Position numbers and translations under genes: made by a program
Notes under the pieces: model-generated
The model's database searches: none
What the model was told of the DNA's origin: nothing
What the model saw: only the letters and a program-made list of their open reading frames with translations
DNA from: Candidatus Woesearchaeota archaeon
Lineage (GTDB): Archaea > Nanobdellota > Nanobdellia > Woesearchaeales > ARS49
DNA: 53,041 bases
Direction: 5' to 3'
Assembly: GCA_003599055.1 (NCBI GenBank)
Contig: QZIM01000019.1
Location: 1-53,041, forward strand
In this document: piece after piece, positions 1 through 7,143 of the stretch
Numbering within the stretch: the first letter of the stretch is position 1
How the letters are laid out: each line of letters opens with the position of its first letter

Positions 1-1
1 G

Positions 2-811
2 TCAAACGCTCTTTTTTGTTCTCCATTTTACCCTCCCTATTATGGCCTTTTTTAAAAAACTGCTCCGCGACCTTAGCCTTGACATTCTATGCGTCTGATG
101 ATTTTTTGTCAACGTTTTTTTGCTTCCGGCTCCGCCGCCAAAACCACCACGGCCACCCCTTGCATCGTGACGGTGCAAAAATGCGCCCCACGCCAAAAGC
201 CACAGCCAAAACCAGCCATCTGATGCGCGCTTCTTCCCTTTCCTCAGATTATACGCCGCCTGTGCGACAATTGACACAAACACGAACAGCATAAAAAAGC
301 CAATTAAGCCGATAAAAACGATTGCGGCAAACACGGACGGCTCAGGCTCAGGAGGCAATTCTGCGCCGCCAAGTAATTCTTCAACAATCTTCACACCTTC
401 CAACACTCCCTTGCCGTAATTCCCTTCACGAAAATGCGGCGTTAAATACTCCCTTCCGATTCTGCCGACGATAATATCAGGGAGAACGGGTTCCAACCCT
501 CTTCCCACCTCAAAACGCCACTTCCGGTCCTCAACCGCAATCAAAAGAAGCAAACCGTTATCTTTTTCCTTGTCACCTAACACCCCTTCAGCCAACCCAA
601 ACGCGTACCCCTCAACATCCCTGCCCTCAAGACTCGGCACGGTAACAACCGCAAACTCTGCCACTCCTGCCTCCTTCATCGCGGCAAGACGCGACTCAAT
701 TTCACCCTTCTCCGCACCAAGAATATCAGCGTAATCATTGACAAGGCCCTGGATTTCGTAGGCACTCGCTGCATACGCAAGCAAGACCAGCATTATCAGA
801 ATTTTTCTCAT
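2..811 (-). CDS. TPM-domain membrane-anchored protein
   Basis: The product is 269 aa. It has a signal peptide (about residues 1-17) and then a TPM fold (about 20-150) with the typical start LVNDYADIL and the typical run GLLLLIAVEDRKWRFEVGRGLE. One membrane segment follows (about 160-185), then a WFW-rich stretch and the Gly-rich stretch GGRGGFGGGAG. TPM proteins of this layout are extracytoplasmic; bacterial and plant relatives act in membrane-protein or photosystem repair or as weak phosphatases, so the role here is open. Bacterial members usually end in the Gly-rich stretch; this one continues about 40 basic residues (KKTLTKNHQTHR...), an unusual extension. A TATA-like ATTTATATTA lies about 26 nt upstream of the ATG at 811, which supports this start and a leaderless mRNA. 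Confidence 0.8.
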   Translation of the reverse strand: MRKILIMLVLLAYAASAYEIQGLVNDYADILGAEKGEIESRLAAMKEAGVAEFAVVTVPSLEGRDVEGYAFGLAEGVLGDKEKDNGLLLLIAVEDRKWRFEVGRGLEPVLPDIIVGRIGREYLTPHFREGNYGKGVLEGVKIVEELLGGAELPPEPEPSVFAAIVFIGLIGFFMLFVFVSIVAQAAYNLRKGKKRASDGWFWLWLLAWGAFLHRHDARGGRGGFGGGAGSKKTLTKNHQTHRMSRLRSRSSFLKKAIIGRVKWRTKKSV

Positions 812-844
812 TGACGGACCAATTTGAAATCAGTAATATAAATG

Positions 845-901
845 TATGGCGCCGGCAGGATTCGAACCTACGCTTGACTGCGGTCTCGCCAGGTTCGAAT
901 C
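845..901 (-). repeat. tRNA-Leu 3'-end mimic with inverted T-arm
   Basis: Positions 845-869 repeat exactly the last 25 nt of the tRNA-Leu region (946-970), covering the acceptor 3' strand and most of the T-arm. The copy starts 101 nt downstream of the original in the sense of transcription. The T-arm part (859-869) is also followed by its reverse complement at 891-901, so the transcript can fold into an 11-bp hairpin with a 21-nt loop. No complete tRNA can be built from it. It sits directly before the TATA box of the TPM gene. A comparable element follows tRNA-Val. Confidence 0.8.
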
Positions 902-947
902 ACTGCGTTGAGGAATCAGAATAAGACACTTCATGTTTGCAGTGTTA

Positions 948-1031
948 TGGCGCCGGCAGGATTCGAACCTGCGAAGACACTAAGTCAGAGGATCTTAAGT
1001 CCCCCGCATTTGGCCGCTTTGCTACGGCGCC
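948..1031 (-). tRNA. tRNA-Leu (anticodon TAA)
   Basis: The gene folds as a type II tRNA. The 7-bp acceptor is GGCGCCG/CGGCGCC with discriminator A at 948. The anticodon stem GGGGA/TCCTC closes the loop CTTAAGA, which gives anticodon TAA. The long variable arm is expected for leucine, and the T-arm is GCAGG-TTCGAAT-CCTGC. CCA is not encoded. The promoter box GCTTTAAATATC near 1054-1065 lies about 29 nt upstream. Confidence 0.95.
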
Positions 1032-1075
1032 GCAAGAGAAGAAAATTCAGTGACGATATTTAAAGCTGCGCTTCA

Positions 1076-1684
1076 CTACCCGTTCAATAACTCCTCAGAA
1101 ACCGCCCGCACATCATACTGCGAAGTCCGAAGGGTTCGCAAGCGAACACGCTCCGCGTACTCATCAATATCCTGCGGAAGCTGAATTGTCGGCCCCAAAA
1201 CGAACACCACACTCTCCACTGTTTTTTGCTTTCTGCGCATATCGCCTGCTGCCTTGCTCACGATGTGCCCAATAACCCCTGCTATGCCCTGTTCAGACTG
1301 AAAGCCCGCAACATACTCAAAATCAAGCTTTGTTGCCTTTGCCACGCGCTCAAGCATTGGCTGCGGCAAGCCGTAAAACAAACCCCTTTGCGCATACCCT
1401 GCCTCGTACACCACGCCCCGCATATCCTCATACACCAGATTATACGCGCCGTACGCAATCTCGCGGTCAAAGCCAATAACCACTTCAGTCAATTGCCCGC
1501 GAGACTCCGAGGCAAGCACCTGCGCGGAACGCACCGGGTCAAGATTCCTCTCCGCAAGAACGGCCAAAACGCGCTCACGCGACACTGCCTTTCCAAGCGC
1601 GCGATGAAACGCATTTGCCATCAGCTCAGGCACAGACAAGACCGCATCGAGCGAAAAGAGAATCAGCGTGTTTTCTTCACCCAT
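1076..1684 (-). CDS. hypothetical protein, weakly HAD-like N-terminus
   Basis: I do not recognise this 202-aa soluble protein. The N-terminus has a hydrophobic strand followed by LFSLDAVLSVPELM, which resembles HAD motif I (xxFDxDGVLxxS) but with Ser in place of the nucleophilic Asp. If the homology is real, phosphatase chemistry is probably lost. A later hydrophobic strand reads SVVFVLGPT. An upstream in-frame ATG at 1726 overlaps the TATA box region, whereas TTTTTAAAAG at about 1706-1715 lies 27 nt before the ATG at 1684, so I use 1684. The gene is divergent from the 1759 gene. Confidence 0.6.
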   Translation of the reverse strand: MGEENTLILFSLDAVLSVPELMANAFHRALGKAVSRERVLAVLAERNLDPVRSAQVLASESRGQLTEVVIGFDREIAYGAYNLVYEDMRGVVYEAGYAQRGLFYGLPQPMLERVAKATKLDFEYVAGFQSEQGIAGVIGHIVSKAAGDMRRKQKTVESVVFVLGPTIQLPQDIDEYAERVRLRTLRTSQYDVRAVSEELLNG

Positions 1685-1728
1685 CACTTGCAGAAATACC
1701 GTTTCTTTTAAAAATACAACCATCATAA

Positions 1729-1736
1729 TTTATAAA
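1729..1736. promoter_or_regulatory. Palindromic TATA box TTTATAAA
   Basis: TTTATAAA is self-complementary. Its centre lies 27 nt before the ATG at 1759, which fits a leaderless transcript of the plus-strand gene. Because it reads the same on both strands it could also fire toward the minus-strand gene, although that gene has its own box near 1710. Confidence 0.6.
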
Positions 1737-1758
1737 AAAACACCGTCCCTTTCTGCCA

Positions 1759-2310
1759 ATGCACAAGAAAACCAAGGGAGCAATCGCACTCGCCGGCCTC
1801 TCCGCCATCGCCCTTGCACTCAGCGCAACCCAACCCAAAGAAACCACGCCAATTACACAAACACCAACCACTCCCGCGCACCCTTCCCTGATTGAGCCAA
1901 CACCCTCCCTTCCCCAAACCACTCTCCCCTCTTCCCGATTCGGCACATTCACAAAAATTGAACCCGACCTTGACACCATCTGGACCTATGAAAACAGCCC
2001 AGACGGACAATACCTCATCGACCTTCACCTTCGATACAAACAAACAGGATTCCGCACGCATTCCCTTCCGGTCCCAAGCGACCCAACCCGGCCCACTGCG
2101 CAATTCCCCCGCGGCCAACTGCTTACCCTGCGACGTGACGGAACAAACCGCGCGTATCAGATTATCGGCAACAACGGCAACTACTTCGGCACCCTTCACG
2201 AAAAACTCGAAGGAACTGTCCGATTCACCTTATCCGAAGACACGCAGCCATTCCCCACCCTGCTTCGTACCTTTGTCTTTGAACCGCGGCAAGAACGAAA
2301 AGTGTACTGA
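1759..2310 (+). CDS. secreted or membrane-anchored hypothetical protein
   Basis: The product is 183 aa with no family I recognise. It has an N-terminal signal or anchor (GAIALAGLSAIALALSA, residues about 7-23), then a Pro/Thr-rich linker (about 24-60) typical of surface proteins. The C-terminal half (60-183) is predicted mostly beta and probably forms one small extracellular domain. The start follows from a TATA box 27 nt upstream. The stop codon directly abuts the ATG of the next gene (TGA-ATG at 2308-2313), so the two are very probably co-transcribed and translationally coupled. Confidence 0.65.
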   Translation: MHKKTKGAIALAGLSAIALALSATQPKETTPITQTPTTPAHPSLIEPTPSLPQTTLPSSRFGTFTKIEPDLDTIWTYENSPDGQYLIDLHLRYKQTGFRTHSLPVPSDPTRPTAQFPRGQLLTLRRDGTNRAYQIIGNNGNYFGTLHEKLEGTVRFTLSEDTQPFPTLLRTFVFEPRQERKVY

Positions 2311-2583
2311 ATGGCAAAACAACTCACGCCACAAGAAAAAGAACATCTCTTTGACATTGAACGGAATTTTGACTCAAAAATCGCGCAATATACAACAGTA
2401 AAAAAACGTGAACTTTCAGAGGGCAAAAAAACTGAATTAGAAAAAGAGCTTCGCGACCTTGAACACTACCTCGCCCTTGTTTCACGCGGCGAAGCGGACG
2501 ACATCCTCTCCAACATCAGATTCATACAGGCAAAAGCACGCGCACTTAAAAAATTGCTTCAAACAAACTCAAGCGACTCCTGA
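2311..2583 (+). CDS. small coiled-coil hypothetical protein
   Basis: This 90-aa, highly charged protein is almost entirely predicted helix, with heptad-like Leu/Ile spacing (EKELRDLEHYLALV, IRFIQAKARALKKLL). It has no signal peptide. It begins immediately after the stop of the secreted protein at 1759-2310 with no gap. The last 25 nt overlap the convergent 2559-3068 gene. No function is recognised. Confidence 0.6.
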   Translation: MAKQLTPQEKEHLFDIERNFDSKIAQYTTVKKRELSEGKKTELEKELRDLEHYLALVSRGEADDILSNIRFIQAKARALKKLLQTNSSDS

Positions 2584-3068
2584 ATTATTGACTTCCACCT
2601 GCGCACCCTATCGCCTGCTGCTTTATTTGCACGGAACGCCACCACTGCCGAGCGGGCACCCGCGCCTGAGAGGATAATTGCAGACGACTCAATCACTTCA
2701 CCATTTTGCGCACTAAACGAACTTTCAAAAAACTCAAGCCCCCTTGCCGTTTTGCCCTCGCGCTCTTCCTTATCTGAAACCTCTGCCCCTGTTGCCAGCG
2801 CGACATCAGCTTCCAGCGCGCCAAGCAGCAGCCGTGCCACCGTACGAAGGTCATCCTGAGCCGGCTCACTTCCCGTAGGATACAGCGAAATTTTCGTCCC
2901 CGACGCAATCTTGGCAATCTCCCCTAAATCACCGTGCAAAACAGTAATCTCCATCCGAATGTCCTTTGCACCCAAACGCACGGCAAAAACACCATTCATC
3001 TCCATCTCCCTTGCAGTCAATTCATCCGGTTTGTTAAAACGCAACCCTTTGCTTATAAATTCGGTCAT
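2559..3068 (-). CDS. hypothetical soluble protein
   Basis: The product is 169 aa, alternating beta and alpha, with no membrane segment and no family I recognise. The reading frame is open further upstream, but that extension would cover the divergent zinc-ribbon gene. I start at the ATG at 3068 because TTTTTTAA at about 3091-3099 lies about 27 nt upstream. A Gly/Ala-rich strand (SAIILSGAGARSAVVAFR) sits near the C-terminus. The 3' end overlaps the convergent coiled-coil gene by 25 nt. Confidence 0.55.
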   Translation of the reverse strand: MTEFISKGLRFNKPDELTAREMEMNGVFAVRLGAKDIRMEITVLHGDLGEIAKIASGTKISLYPTGSEPAQDDLRTVARLLLGALEADVALATGAEVSDKEEREGKTARGLEFFESSFSAQNGEVIESSAIILSGAGARSAVVAFRANKAAGDRVRRWKSIIQESLEFV

Positions 3069-3161
3069 CTCAATCGGGCTGCCCGATGCGGTTAAAAAAC
3101 TTCTCCTGAACGTAATTAAATGAACATAAAGACTAAATAGCGGCCGCCTGAATTGTTCTTT

Positions 3162-3386
3162 GTGATAACCAAAAACTGCGCCGTGTGCAAAAAAATCGCG
3201 TGCACGCTCAAGAGCGAAGCGGAAAAAACCGAGCGCGAAGAATACTGCCCAAACTGCAACGCATTCTACTGCGAAAAACACCACACCTCAACCGGGTGGA
3301 AATCCGTTGCCGCAGGAGTCGACTATCAGTACAACACCGTTACCTGTCATAAAGGGCACGAACGGACACTTGACTCGTATATCTGA
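3162..3386 (+). CDS. small zinc-binding protein (AN1/B-box-like cysteines)
   Basis: The product is about 74 aa with a metal-ligand series: C6, C9 (CAVC), C14, C29, C32 (CPNC), C37, H40/H41, C62, H63 and H66. The stretch YCPNCNAFYCEKHH resembles AN1 or B-box type double zinc sites, so a small nucleic-acid or protein-binding zinc module is likely. There is no ATG. GTG at 3162 lies 26 nt from the TATA-like ACTAAATAG, so I prefer it; TTG at 3153 is possible. The gene is divergent from 2559-3068. Confidence 0.6.
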   Translation: MITKNCAVCKKIACTLKSEAEKTEREEYCPNCNAFYCEKHHTSTGWKSVAAGVDYQYNTVTCHKGHERTLDSYI

Positions 3387-3457
3387 ACTTAGGGAAAAAC
3401 CTTCCCATTCCGACGACTATTTAAAAAGAGCATTCTTTCTCCCCTTTGGTGATTCAA

Positions 3458-4003
3458 ATGAACAAAACAATAATCGGACTCTGCATTGCGGCATTCCTTG
3501 TCCTTGCCGCGTGCCAAACACAACAACCCATAACAAACTTTGACGAATGCGTCGCTGCCGGCAACCCCGTTATGGAATCATATCCGGAACAATGCCGCGC
3601 AAACGGGCAAACCTTTGTCAACGAACGACAACAAACAGAAACACCCCCGCTTGGCATGCCCGTTCCCGGAACAAACACGCCCGAAATGATTTCAGAAGAC
3701 CCAGCGGGCAAGATGCGCGTTATGCCCTCAAATGAGCCGCTCCCGCCCGCAGTCCAAGCAGCCAAAGACTTTGTCGAACAGAAAAGCGGACAATCAGCAA
3801 TCGTCCTTAACGTCCAAGCAATCGACTGGCCTGACGGCTGCATCGGCATCATCGACCCCGCAGCAACCTGCCTTATGGCAATCACTCCCGGCTACAACAT
3901 TACCGTCTACTCCGGTGAAAGCGAATACGAAATCCACACGACTGCAGACGGCGACGTTGTTCGTGAGGCAAATGTCCGCGAAACCGGCGCGCTTGCAATT
4001 TAA
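3458..4003 (+). CDS. lipoprotein-like secreted protein
   Basis: The product is 181 aa. The signal peptide ends in the lipobox LAAC (Cys19), so the mature protein would be lipid-anchored outside the membrane. The next ~30 residues contain CVAAGNPVMESYPEQC, a two-cysteine motif I know from many short envelope proteins of CPR bacteria and DPANN archaea; its function is unknown. A Pro-rich linker leads to a C-terminal domain (about 85-180) with a second cysteine pair (DGCIGI, TCLMA). The ATG at 3458 is preceded by GGTGA, a usable ribosome site, and TTTAAAAA at 3419-3426 gives a short leader. Confidence 0.7.
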   Translation: MNKTIIGLCIAAFLVLAACQTQQPITNFDECVAAGNPVMESYPEQCRANGQTFVNERQQTETPPLGMPVPGTNTPEMISEDPAGKMRVMPSNEPLPPAVQAAKDFVEQKSGQSAIVLNVQAIDWPDGCIGIIDPAATCLMAITPGYNITVYSGESEYEIHTTADGDVVREANVRETGALAI

Positions 4004-4027
4004 TTTTCTTTTTTTTTCTTTTTCTTC
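4004..4027 (+). terminator. T-rich archaeal terminator
   Basis: A run of about 20 T with three C interruptions directly follows the stop codon of the lipoprotein gene. Archaeal RNA polymerase terminates on such U-tracts without a hairpin. The TATA box of the next gene (TTTTATAA near 4036) follows closely. Confidence 0.6.
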
Positions 4028-4065
4028 CCACAAACTTTTATAACACGCCCGCCCATCCTTTGTGT

Positions 4066-4788
4066 ATGACCGCACTCTTCCTCCTCCTTGCCCTCCTTGC
4101 AGAAATCATCGGAACCATCGCAGGATTCGGCTCATCCACAATCCTTTTGCCCATCGCTCTCCTCTTCTTTGACTTTCCCCTTGCACTCTCCCTTGTCGCC
4201 ATCTTTCACATCTTCGGAAACCTCGGCCGCCTCACCCTCTTTCGCCACGGACTTAACCGCACCATCTTCCTTCACTTTGGCATTCCCAGCATCGCCCTTG
4301 CCGCCCTTGGCGCCCTCCTTGTCACCCACACCCCAAATCAAACCCTCAAACTCATCCTTGGCCTCTTCCTTTTCGCATTCTCCGCCACTTCTCTTGCACG
4401 GCCAAACTTCTCACTTAAGCCAACAGTCCAAAACACCCTCATCGGCGGCGCCCTGAGCGGATTCCTTGCAGGACTCATCGGCACCGGAGGCGCCCTGCGC
4501 GGCGCATTCCTCACCGCATACCGCACCAAAAAAGAAACCTACCTTGCAACCACTGCAGCCATTGCCCTTGCCGTCGACCTCACCCGCCTCCCCATTTACC
4601 TTTCCGAAGGATTCCTCGCCCCCGCCCACTACTTCCTCATCCCCTTCCTTTTCATCACCGCACTCCTTGGCGCATTCATCGGAAAAAAAGCAGTCACCCG
4701 CCTCCCGCAGGAAACCTTCAGAAAAACCGTCCTCGTCCTCATCGCACTCATCGCGCTCAAATTCATCACGGACGCAATACCCTTCTAA
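4066..4788 (+). CDS. TauE/SafE family permease (TSUP)
   Basis: The 240-aa integral membrane protein has about eight hydrophobic segments. It carries the hallmark family sequences: an N-terminal GTIAGFGSSTILLP and a second half-repeat with GGALSGFLAGLIGTGGALRGAFL, reflecting the internal duplication of the TSUP family. Members export or import small organosulfur or carboxylate anions such as sulfite or sulfoacetate; substrate cannot be told from sequence. The ATG at 4066 lies 27 nt from the TATA box ACTTTTATAAC, indicating a leaderless mRNA. The gene stands alone and converges on the DUF4349 gene. Confidence 0.85.
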   Translation: MTALFLLLALLAEIIGTIAGFGSSTILLPIALLFFDFPLALSLVAIFHIFGNLGRLTLFRHGLNRTIFLHFGIPSIALAALGALLVTHTPNQTLKLILGLFLFAFSATSLARPNFSLKPTVQNTLIGGALSGFLAGLIGTGGALRGAFLTAYRTKKETYLATTAAIALAVDLTRLPIYLSEGFLAPAHYFLIPFLFITALLGAFIGKKAVTRLPQETFRKTVLVLIALIALKFITDAIPF

Positions 4789-4910
4789 ACACAACCCAAA
4801 GAGAGACTTTATATTCAGCACGCGCCCATAAAAATAAAAAAAGAGTCCTGTACGACACAACTTGCCCTTCACCTTTGCAAAGACTGCTTTCAGAAAGAAA
4901 AAAGTGAAAC

Positions 4911-5768
4911 TTACTTCCTCTTTGCCAGCTTCCACACACCAAAGCCAATAAGCGCCACGAACGCCCACGGCACAAGTGAGAAGAGCAGCGTTAACACCGC
5001 ATTCACATTGTCCACCAAATTCTTCACAAGCTGCGAGAACCTCACAAACACAATCTCCGCATACTTCGGACGCTTCTCCTCGAGCTCAAATGACAGCGAA
5101 GAATACTGCACTTGCTTATTGACATTTTTCACTGCATCTTCCAAATACCTGATTGTTCTTTCCTGCTCGAAAATGCGGTCACTCAGCGTAATCTTATCCT
5201 CAGTTCTCGTCGCTTCCTTAAACATTGCCTGATACCTTGCAAGCCGCGCCTTCTCCGCATCCAAATTCGCCTGCGCATCCACATACTGCTCAGTAATATC
5301 CTGCACGTTCTCACTGAACGACTTCACCTCCCCGATGCCCTTTAGCGCCAAGACAAGACCCGCATACCCGTCCACCGGAACCTTCACCTGATAACTCCCG
5401 CGGCGGTACTCCTTCCTTCCCGTCTCATAGACGTTCACGCTCTCTGATACCAAAAGCGCACCCGCATCACTGAATGCCAACTTTGCCCGCCGCTCCCCTT
5501 CAGCAAACAATCCTGTCTCCACCTCTGTTCTCAAACTTGCAAAAACAGTCTTCTTTCTTTCCTCAACTTCAGGATAAAAATTCCCCGGCACAGGATACGG
5601 CATACCTGACCGTGCCATATCCATTCCGGCATAACCGCCCATTGCCTCCTGCGCAACCGAAGAAATTGAAGAAATGCCCGAAAAATTCGTAAGCAGCAGG
5701 AAAAGAACGACTGCACTTACAATCAGCCAGTTATCCTTCACCGTCTGCCACTGCTTCTTAAGAGACAT
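4911..5768 (-). CDS. DUF4349 membrane protein
   Basis: The 285-aa protein matches the DUF4349 layout: N-terminal membrane anchor (about 15-32), an extracytoplasmic region with the ferredoxin-like pattern YRRGSYQVKVPVDGYAGLV, a long coiled coil (about 150-215, from QYVDAQANLDAEKARLARY to RTIRYLEDAV) and a C-terminal membrane segment (about 258-282) ending in Lys/Arg. Family function is unknown; bacterial members are lipoproteins or envelope proteins. TTTTTATACTG lies about 29 nt before the ATG at 5768, which excludes a longer N-terminus. Confidence 0.8.
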   Translation of the reverse strand: MSLKKQWQTVKDNWLIVSAVVLFLLLTNFSGISSISSVAQEAMGGYAGMDMARSGMPYPVPGNFYPEVEERKKTVFASLRTEVETGLFAEGERRAKLAFSDAGALLVSESVNVYETGRKEYRRGSYQVKVPVDGYAGLVLALKGIGEVKSFSENVQDITEQYVDAQANLDAEKARLARYQAMFKEATRTEDKITLSDRIFEQERTIRYLEDAVKNVNKQVQYSSLSFELEEKRPKYAEIVFVRFSQLVKNLVDNVNAVLTLLFSLVPWAFVALIGFGVWKLAKRK

Positions 5769-5900
5769 AACCTGCGCTTTTGCTTTTGCAGTATAAAAAC
5801 ATTGGGAAATGATTATGCCTGCGCCTTCACAAGCAACCTGAACGAACGGCTTCACGACTTTGTAACGCGCCCCTTTTATATTCGCTTTTCCAGCGACACA

Positions 5901-5930
5901 TTTATATATGTGTTAACACCTATTTACACT
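5901..5930 (+). promoter_or_regulatory. vapBC promoter with palindromic operator
   Basis: The TATA element TTTATATAT (5901-5909) is immediately followed by the perfect palindrome GTGTTAACAC (5910-5919) and a further ACAC half-site at about 5926. Transcription should begin near 5930, so the palindrome lies where a repressor would block the polymerase. Ribbon-helix-helix antitoxins commonly bind such sites to repress their own operon. GGAG at about 5935 precedes the ATG at 5946. Confidence 0.6.
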
Positions 5931-5945
5931 CATCGGAGACTGACG

Positions 5946-6170
5946 ATGGCAAACATAACCCTGACCATACCTGAAGATTTGAGAACCGAACTCCAAAAGC
6001 ATAAGGAAGTGAACTGGAGCGCCGTTATGCGCAGAGCGATGGTCGAACACTTACGCAAGCTGCATATTGCCGAAGCGATTGCGAGCAAGAGCAAGCTCAC
6101 CCAAAAAGACATCACTGAACTCGACAAACTGGTCAAAAAGGGCATTGCAAAAGAACACGACCTGCAATGA
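5946..6170 (+). CDS. vapB: VapB-type ribbon-helix-helix antitoxin
   Basis: The 74-aa protein starts with the RHH beta strand (ANITLTIPEDLRTEL) and two helices, including NWSAVMRRAMVEHLRKL, typical of archaeal VapB. The C-terminal helix (about 45-74) would wrap the toxin. Its stop overlaps the start of the PIN toxin gene (ATGA), the usual antitoxin-first arrangement. By analogy it neutralises VapC and represses the operon through the palindrome at 5910-5919. The long upstream open frame is discarded because it crosses the promoter. Confidence 0.85.
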   Translation: MANITLTIPEDLRTELQKHKEVNWSAVMRRAMVEHLRKLHIAEAIASKSKLTQKDITELDKLVKKGIAKEHDLQ

Positions 6171-6586
6171 TTCTTATTGTTGATTCTAATGTTGTGTTTG
6201 CAGCATTACTTCGGGATAGCACTGTACGAGAGCTGCTTATTGATTCGCCGTTTACCTTATTCGCACCTGAGATGATGCTCAACGAGATAAGAAAATACGA
6301 ATCAGAAATTATCAAAAGAGCAGGTTACACCAAAGACGAATTTGAAATCCTGTTTGCGCTCATCACCGGCAACATAGAAATTGTAGAAAAAGAAAAATAC
6401 GCGCACAAACTCAAAGAAGCAGACGAACTTATCGGCCACATCGACAAAGGAGATGTCCCCTTTCTTGCACTTGCTTTAACTACGCCGAATGATGGAATTT
6501 GGACAGAGAACGTGAAACACTTCAAACAAGACAAAGTAAAAGTTTGGACTACGAAGGAATTGCTCAACGCCCGCAAAAACCAATAA
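6167..6586 (+). CDS. vapC: VapC-type PIN-domain ribonuclease toxin
   Basis: The 139-aa PIN domain begins with MILIVDSNVVFAAL. The acidic metal-binding set is visible: D6, E40 (LNEIRKY), D93/D96 in HIDKGDVPFLALAL, and E114 in GIWTENVKHF, where many relatives have Asp. PIN toxins cleave tRNA or rRNA using Mg or Mn. The gene overlaps vapB by 4 nt. It ends at 6586, one base before the last base of a possible convergent frame at 6587. Confidence 0.88.
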   Translation: MILIVDSNVVFAALLRDSTVRELLIDSPFTLFAPEMMLNEIRKYESEIIKRAGYTKDEFEILFALITGNIEIVEKEKYAHKLKEADELIGHIDKGDVPFLALALTTPNDGIWTENVKHFKQDKVKVWTTKELLNARKNQ

Positions 6587-6706
6587 CTAAACCATCACCT
6601 TGCTCTCAATCCGCCCAAAGAACCGACTGCTCAGATACTCATACAATGCAGAGCTTACACGCTTAGGCAGGCTTCTTTCCTCTCGCTGCCAAAATCCTCT
6701 CCACAC
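6587..6706 (-). CDS. possible short overlapping ORF
   Basis: A 39-aa frame (GTG start at 6706) overlaps the 3' end of the small RHH-like gene in another frame. Its second half, PKRVSSALYEYLSSRFFGR followed by IESKVMV, looks like ordinary protein rather than noise, and it stops exactly where the convergent vapC ends. It could be a small separate protein or the displaced C-terminus of the 6663-6881 gene after a frameshift. Evidence is weak because there is no promoter and no clear ribosome site. Confidence 0.25.
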   Translation of the reverse strand: MWRGFWQREERSLPKRVSSALYEYLSSRFFGRIESKVMV

Positions 6707-6881
6707 GCTTTATAATCATGTTATTCTCAGCGAGAACCTCCATCAGGCGCGCACCATCACCCGCAAGAACCCACCGCGCATACCCTGACAGGCCCCGAAA
6801 ACCGGACCGAAACGCATTGACCCTCACCTGCTCGTACTGCGGACGAGACAAGTAACACTTGATGAAGTATATTTTTGCCAT
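6663..6881 (-). CDS. small ribbon-helix-helix-like protein
   Basis: The 72-aa protein starts MAKIYFIKCYLSRPQYEQV, a beta strand then helix like the N-terminus of RHH or relaxosome (MobC-like) accessory proteins. GFRGLSGYARWVLAGDG matches the usual second part (G-hydrophobic-S-x-Y-x-R). The C-terminal helix is basic. A DNA-binding role is plausible but no partner relaxase is present. It lies 34 nt downstream of tRNA-Thr on the same strand and may be read from the tRNA promoter. A TATA-like sequence overlaps the ATG itself, so its own promoter is unclear. Confidence 0.5.
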   Translation of the reverse strand: MAKIYFIKCYLSRPQYEQVRVNAFRSGFRGLSGYARWVLAGDGARLMEVLAENNMIIKRVERILAARGKKPA

Positions 6882-6915
6882 AAAAATATAGAGAATAAGC
6901 GTTGAAACGGTTGGA

Positions 6916-7062
6916 AGCCTCCGACGGGAGTTGCACCCGCGACCTCCACCTGATTGGTTTGTAGTGGGCAGCTTGTAGTGTGTGGCTGTACTAACCACCA
7001 ACTACCAACCACCTACCACCGTTTATACCAAGGTGGCGCAATGGCTACTATGCTACGGAGGC
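6916..7062 (-). tRNA. tRNA-Thr (anticodon GGT) with 74-nt intron
   Basis: Exon 1 is 7062-7026: acceptor GCCTCCG, D-arm, anticodon stem CCACC, loop TTGGTA with anticodon GGT at 7029-7027. The intron is 7025-6952. Exon 2 is 6951-6916: stem GGTGG, variable loop AGGTC, T-arm GCGGG-TGCAACT-CCCGT, acceptor CGGAGGC, discriminator T as usual for archaeal tRNA-Thr. The splice site is clear: TTGG in the anticodon loop pairs with CCAA at the intron end, flanked by 3-nt bulges TA^T and TC^A, i.e. the canonical position 37/38. The T-loop has G instead of the usual T at position 55. Promoter box GATTTAAAAACG lies near 7086-7098. Confidence 0.9.
6952..7025 (-). other. tRNA-Thr intron containing a dispersed GT-rich repeat
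   Basis: The intron is excised at the bulge-helix site described for tRNA-Thr. It contains 23 nt (6990-7012) that are identical, in the opposite orientation, to 29546-29568, and it resembles 22690-22730. No homing endonuclease could fit in 74 nt. The helix beyond the splice bulges is poorly paired, so this is a relaxed bulge-helix-loop rather than a full bulge-helix-bulge. Confidence 0.8.
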
Positions 7063-7143
7063 ATTTGTTCACCACCGCTCTCTGTTCGTTTTTAAATCTT
7101 CCCTTCGGAAAGCTTCTTAAAGGGGTGGTGAAAACCGCCCTGT

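Noticed and set aside
845-970. attL/attR pair of an integrated element at tRNA-Leu
   Set aside because: Only 101 nt separate the copies, no integrase lies near, and the same geometry behind tRNA-Val suggests a functional or recurrent structure; an old excision scar is not fully excluded.
1676-1726. Upstream ATG at 1726 as start of the HAD-like gene
   Set aside because: It would place the start next to the TATA box and before any plausible transcription start.
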